NCBI GenBank assembly: GCA_018664265.1
Contig: JABJOR010000559.1
Span: 1 to 6,017 of the forward strand
DNA from: Rhodospirillales bacterium
GTDB taxonomy: Bacteria; Pseudomonadota; Alphaproteobacteria; Rhodospirillales; Casp-alpha2
Direction of reading: 5' to 3'
DNA length: 6,017 nt
Numbering within the stretch: the first letter of the stretch is position 1; every line of letters starts with the position of its first letter. The position numbers and the translations under genes were made by a program. This document shows positions 4,318 through 6,017 of this stretch, one piece after another. The notes beneath the pieces were generated by a model. That model made no database searches and had not been told where the DNA came from. It worked only from the letters and a program-made list of their open reading frames with translations.

Positions 4318-6017
4318 CTTCAGATTTCCTTATAGCCTCAACAACGCGGGCTGGTGTTGCAGGCAACGTGTGGATACGAGCACACGTTGCATGGGTAATA
4401 GCGTTCATAATTGCGGGAGCCGTTGGGATCAGGGCTTGCTCGCCAATTCCTTTAGCACCGTACGGGCCATGTGGGTCAGCTTCCTCGATCAGGATGCATT
4501 CGATTTCAGGAACATCACCAATGGTCGGGATAAGATAATCATGAAAGTTCTCAGTTCGTCCGGGGATATATTCTTCCATTAACGCAAGACCGATACCTTG
4601 CGCAATGCCACCTTCAATCTGGCCTTCGACCAGCATAGGGTTAATTGCCCGCCCCACATCATGGGATGCGGTAATTTTAATCAGATCGACACAACCCAGC
4701 TTGGTGTCGACAGACAGTTCCACCATATGAGCGCCGTACCCATAAACGGCGTAAGGAATACCCTGCCCGTTTTCATCCAGCGGAGATGTTGGCGGATCAA
4801 ACGTGCCTTCCCCGTAGGCGACAAACCCACGCACGTCCTCCTCAAGAGCAGACAGATCAGAGACGTCTTCTGTATTGGTCATGCGTTGTAAATTGGCGCG
4901 GAGATCAAGCCCTGCCAAATAAGACGCCTTTCCGGAAACCACTGTCTGGCGCGAGGCCGAGGTCTTTCCGGCATCTGCCGTTAAATCCGTATCCCCATAA
5001 ACCAGATCAAAACAATCTACAGACAACCCAGACGCGTCGGCACAAATTTGGGCCATGATTGTGTTAGAGCCCTGTCCAATATCGACAGCCCCTTGAAACA
5101 ACACAGCCCGGCCATTCTTGCGCAAGCCAACTTTAATGGTTGAGGGATTGGGCAAAGATGTGTTGCCACAACCATACCACATCCCAGCAACACCGACCCC
5201 GCGCCGCAAAGGCGAATTCGGGTTCTCTGCATTCCAGTTCTCGGCATCTCGATTGGCTCGTTGCCATGGGGTCTTCAAGGCTTCCAGACATTTTTTAAAA
5301 CCGACGCCACTCTCCATGATCTGTCCGGTTATGGTCGGCACACCATTTTCAAGCGCATTGTTAAGGCGGAATTCCAGACGGTCCATACCGATGGAATTTG
5401 CCAGTTCATCAAACAGTGTTTCCTGAGCAAAGGCTGTTTGTGGAATACCAAAACCACGGAAAGCACCTGAAGACGGCCCGTTGGTGTGGATACCTCGAGA
5501 TTTCGCGCGGTAAGCTGGGAAATAATATGGTCCGGAAGCATGAACAGGAACCCGGTTGGCAACCGTCGGCCCCCATGAGGCATAGGCCCCGGTGTTAAAA
5601 TCGCCCTGAAAATCCATTGCTGTCAGTTTGCCAGATTTGGTTGCGCCGATTTTGGCTTTTATTTCTGCCGGGTGGCGCTTGGTGGTCGATTGCATGGACT
5701 CGGTGCGTGAATAAACTATCCGCGCCGGGCGATGCGTATACCATGCTGCCAATGCAATATAAGGCTGTACGGAGATATCCAGCTTGCTGCCAAAACCACC
5801 ACCTGCCGTGATGGGAACTATCCGTATATCCTCTACCGACCCCCCCATGATCCGTGCCATGTCATCCCGGTCCATGTAAGGCGCTTGGGTTCCAGCGTAA
5901 ATTTCCAGACGATCCCCGACACGCACAGCATATCCAGCTTCCGGCTCGATATAGGCATGCTCTACATAGGATGTGGAGAAATCGCCCTCAGCAATAACAT
6001 CTGCAGCGGAAAACTCA
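4310..6017 (-). CDS. Xanthine dehydrogenase-family molybdopterin-binding (large) subunit, N-terminus cut off by window edge; candidate nicotinate dehydrogenase subunit
   Basis: This is the catalytic molybdenum-cofactor subunit of a xanthine dehydrogenase-family hydroxylase, which hydroxylates N-heterocycles using water. The window holds 568 codons plus the stop. The frame is open to the right edge, so roughly the first quarter of a typical ~750-residue subunit is missing. Family motifs appear in order, numbered from the first complete codon in the window: VEHAYIEPEA near 18, GGGFGSK near 72, AFRGFGIPQ near 185, DIGQGSNT near 312, GDTDLTADAGKTSASRQT near 341, QIEGGIAQGIG near 466, and GAKGIGE near 520, whose Glu (codon 4439-4441) matches the catalytic base of the family. 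There is no cytochrome c extension, unlike NicB of Pseudomonas putida, and the chain is continuous, unlike the split NdhL/NdhM of Eubacterium barkeri. The stop overlaps the reductase start by 8 bases. The family call is secure. Nicotinate as substrate is inferred from the neighbours; the FeS and FAD subunits are not visible. Confidence 0.95.
   Translation of the reverse strand, partial: EFSAADVIAEGDFSTSYVEHAYIEPEAGYAVRVGDRLEIYAGTQAPYMDRDDMARIMGGSVEDIRIVPITAGGGFGSKLDISVQPYIALAAWYTHRPARIVYSRTESMQSTTKRHPAEIKAKIGATKSGKLTAMDFQGDFNTGAYASWGPTVANRVPVHASGPYYFPAYRAKSRGIHTNGPSSGAFRGFGIPQTAFAQETLFDELANSIGMDRLEFRLNNALENGVPTITGQIMESGVGFKKCLEALKTPWQRANRDAENWNAENPNSPLRRGVGVAGMWYGCGNTSLPNPSTIKVGLRKNGRAVLFQGAVDIGQGSNTIMAQICADASGLSVDCFDLVYGDTDLTADAGKTSASRQTVVSGKASYLAGLDLRANLQRMTNTEDVSDLSALEEDVRGFVAYGEGTFDPPTSPLDENGQGIPYAVYGYGAHMVELSVDTKLGCVDLIKITASHDVGRAINPMLVEGQIEGGIAQGIGLALMEEYIPGRTENFHDYLIPTIGDVPEIECILIEEADPHGPYGAKGIGEQALIPTAPAIMNAITHATCARIHTLPATPARVVEAIRKSEDV
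4326..4331 (-). promoter_or_regulatory. Ribosome binding site of the reductase gene
   Basis: AAGGAA on the minus strand, 8 bases before the ATG at 4317 and inside the last codons of the molybdenum hydroxylase gene. It supports the 468-residue start. Confidence 0.68.

Noticed and set aside
5924..5926. GTG at 5926 as the start of the molybdenum hydroxylase gene
   Set aside because: The frame continues to the window edge and encodes the family motif VEHAYIEPEA upstream of it, so the codon is an internal Val.
1..6017. CRISPR arrays, tRNA or rRNA genes, insertion sequences, terminators
   Set aside because: Nothing of these kinds was seen on reading both strands; the window is filled by seven overlapping or adjacent genes.

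Overview
The window is one continuous minus-strand operon fragment of seven genes, transcribed from the right edge towards the left and cut at both ends. Base composition looks balanced (about half G+C by eye). The protein families and tight packing suggest a proteobacterium, most likely a moderate-GC alphaproteobacterium. That is an inference from family distribution; no taxonomic marker is present.

Layout in transcription order: the molybdopterin-binding subunit of a xanthine-dehydrogenase-family hydroxylase (4310-6017, N-terminus missing); a 6-hydroxynicotinate reductase-like iron-sulfur protein (2911-4317); a UPF0280/ApbE-like protein (2039-2914); two tandem paralogues of the PF06684 (DUF1185, 'amino acid synthesis') family (1462-2046 and 878-1465); a MarR-family regulator (450-878); and the first 142 codons of an enamidase-like amidohydrolase (1-427). 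Five of the six junctions overlap by 1 to 8 bases and the sixth is a 22-base gap. There is no intergenic promoter, terminator or RNA gene, and no gene-free stretch of any size. The promoter must lie beyond the right edge.

The most economical reading is the reductive (Eubacterium barkeri / Azorhizobium type) route of nicotinate breakdown. A molybdenum hydroxylase makes 6-hydroxynicotinate, Hnr reduces it to 1,4,5,6-tetrahydro-6-oxonicotinate, and enamidase opens the ring to 2-formylglutarate and ammonia. The hydroxylase, reductase and enamidase families all occur in order in one operon. The MarR protein is a plausible sensor of a pathway intermediate, as NicR and BpsR are in other nicotinate degraders. 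The exact substrate is not proven by sequence alone.

The less explained part is the middle. A UPF0280 protein with ApbE-like motifs sits directly after the reductase, whose characterised clostridial relative carries a covalently bound flavin. Two diverged PF06684 paralogues follow, and I know of no assigned step for that family. These three genes are the best candidates for undescribed biology here: a dedicated flavin-attachment or cofactor factor and a possible heteromeric enzyme of the pathway.
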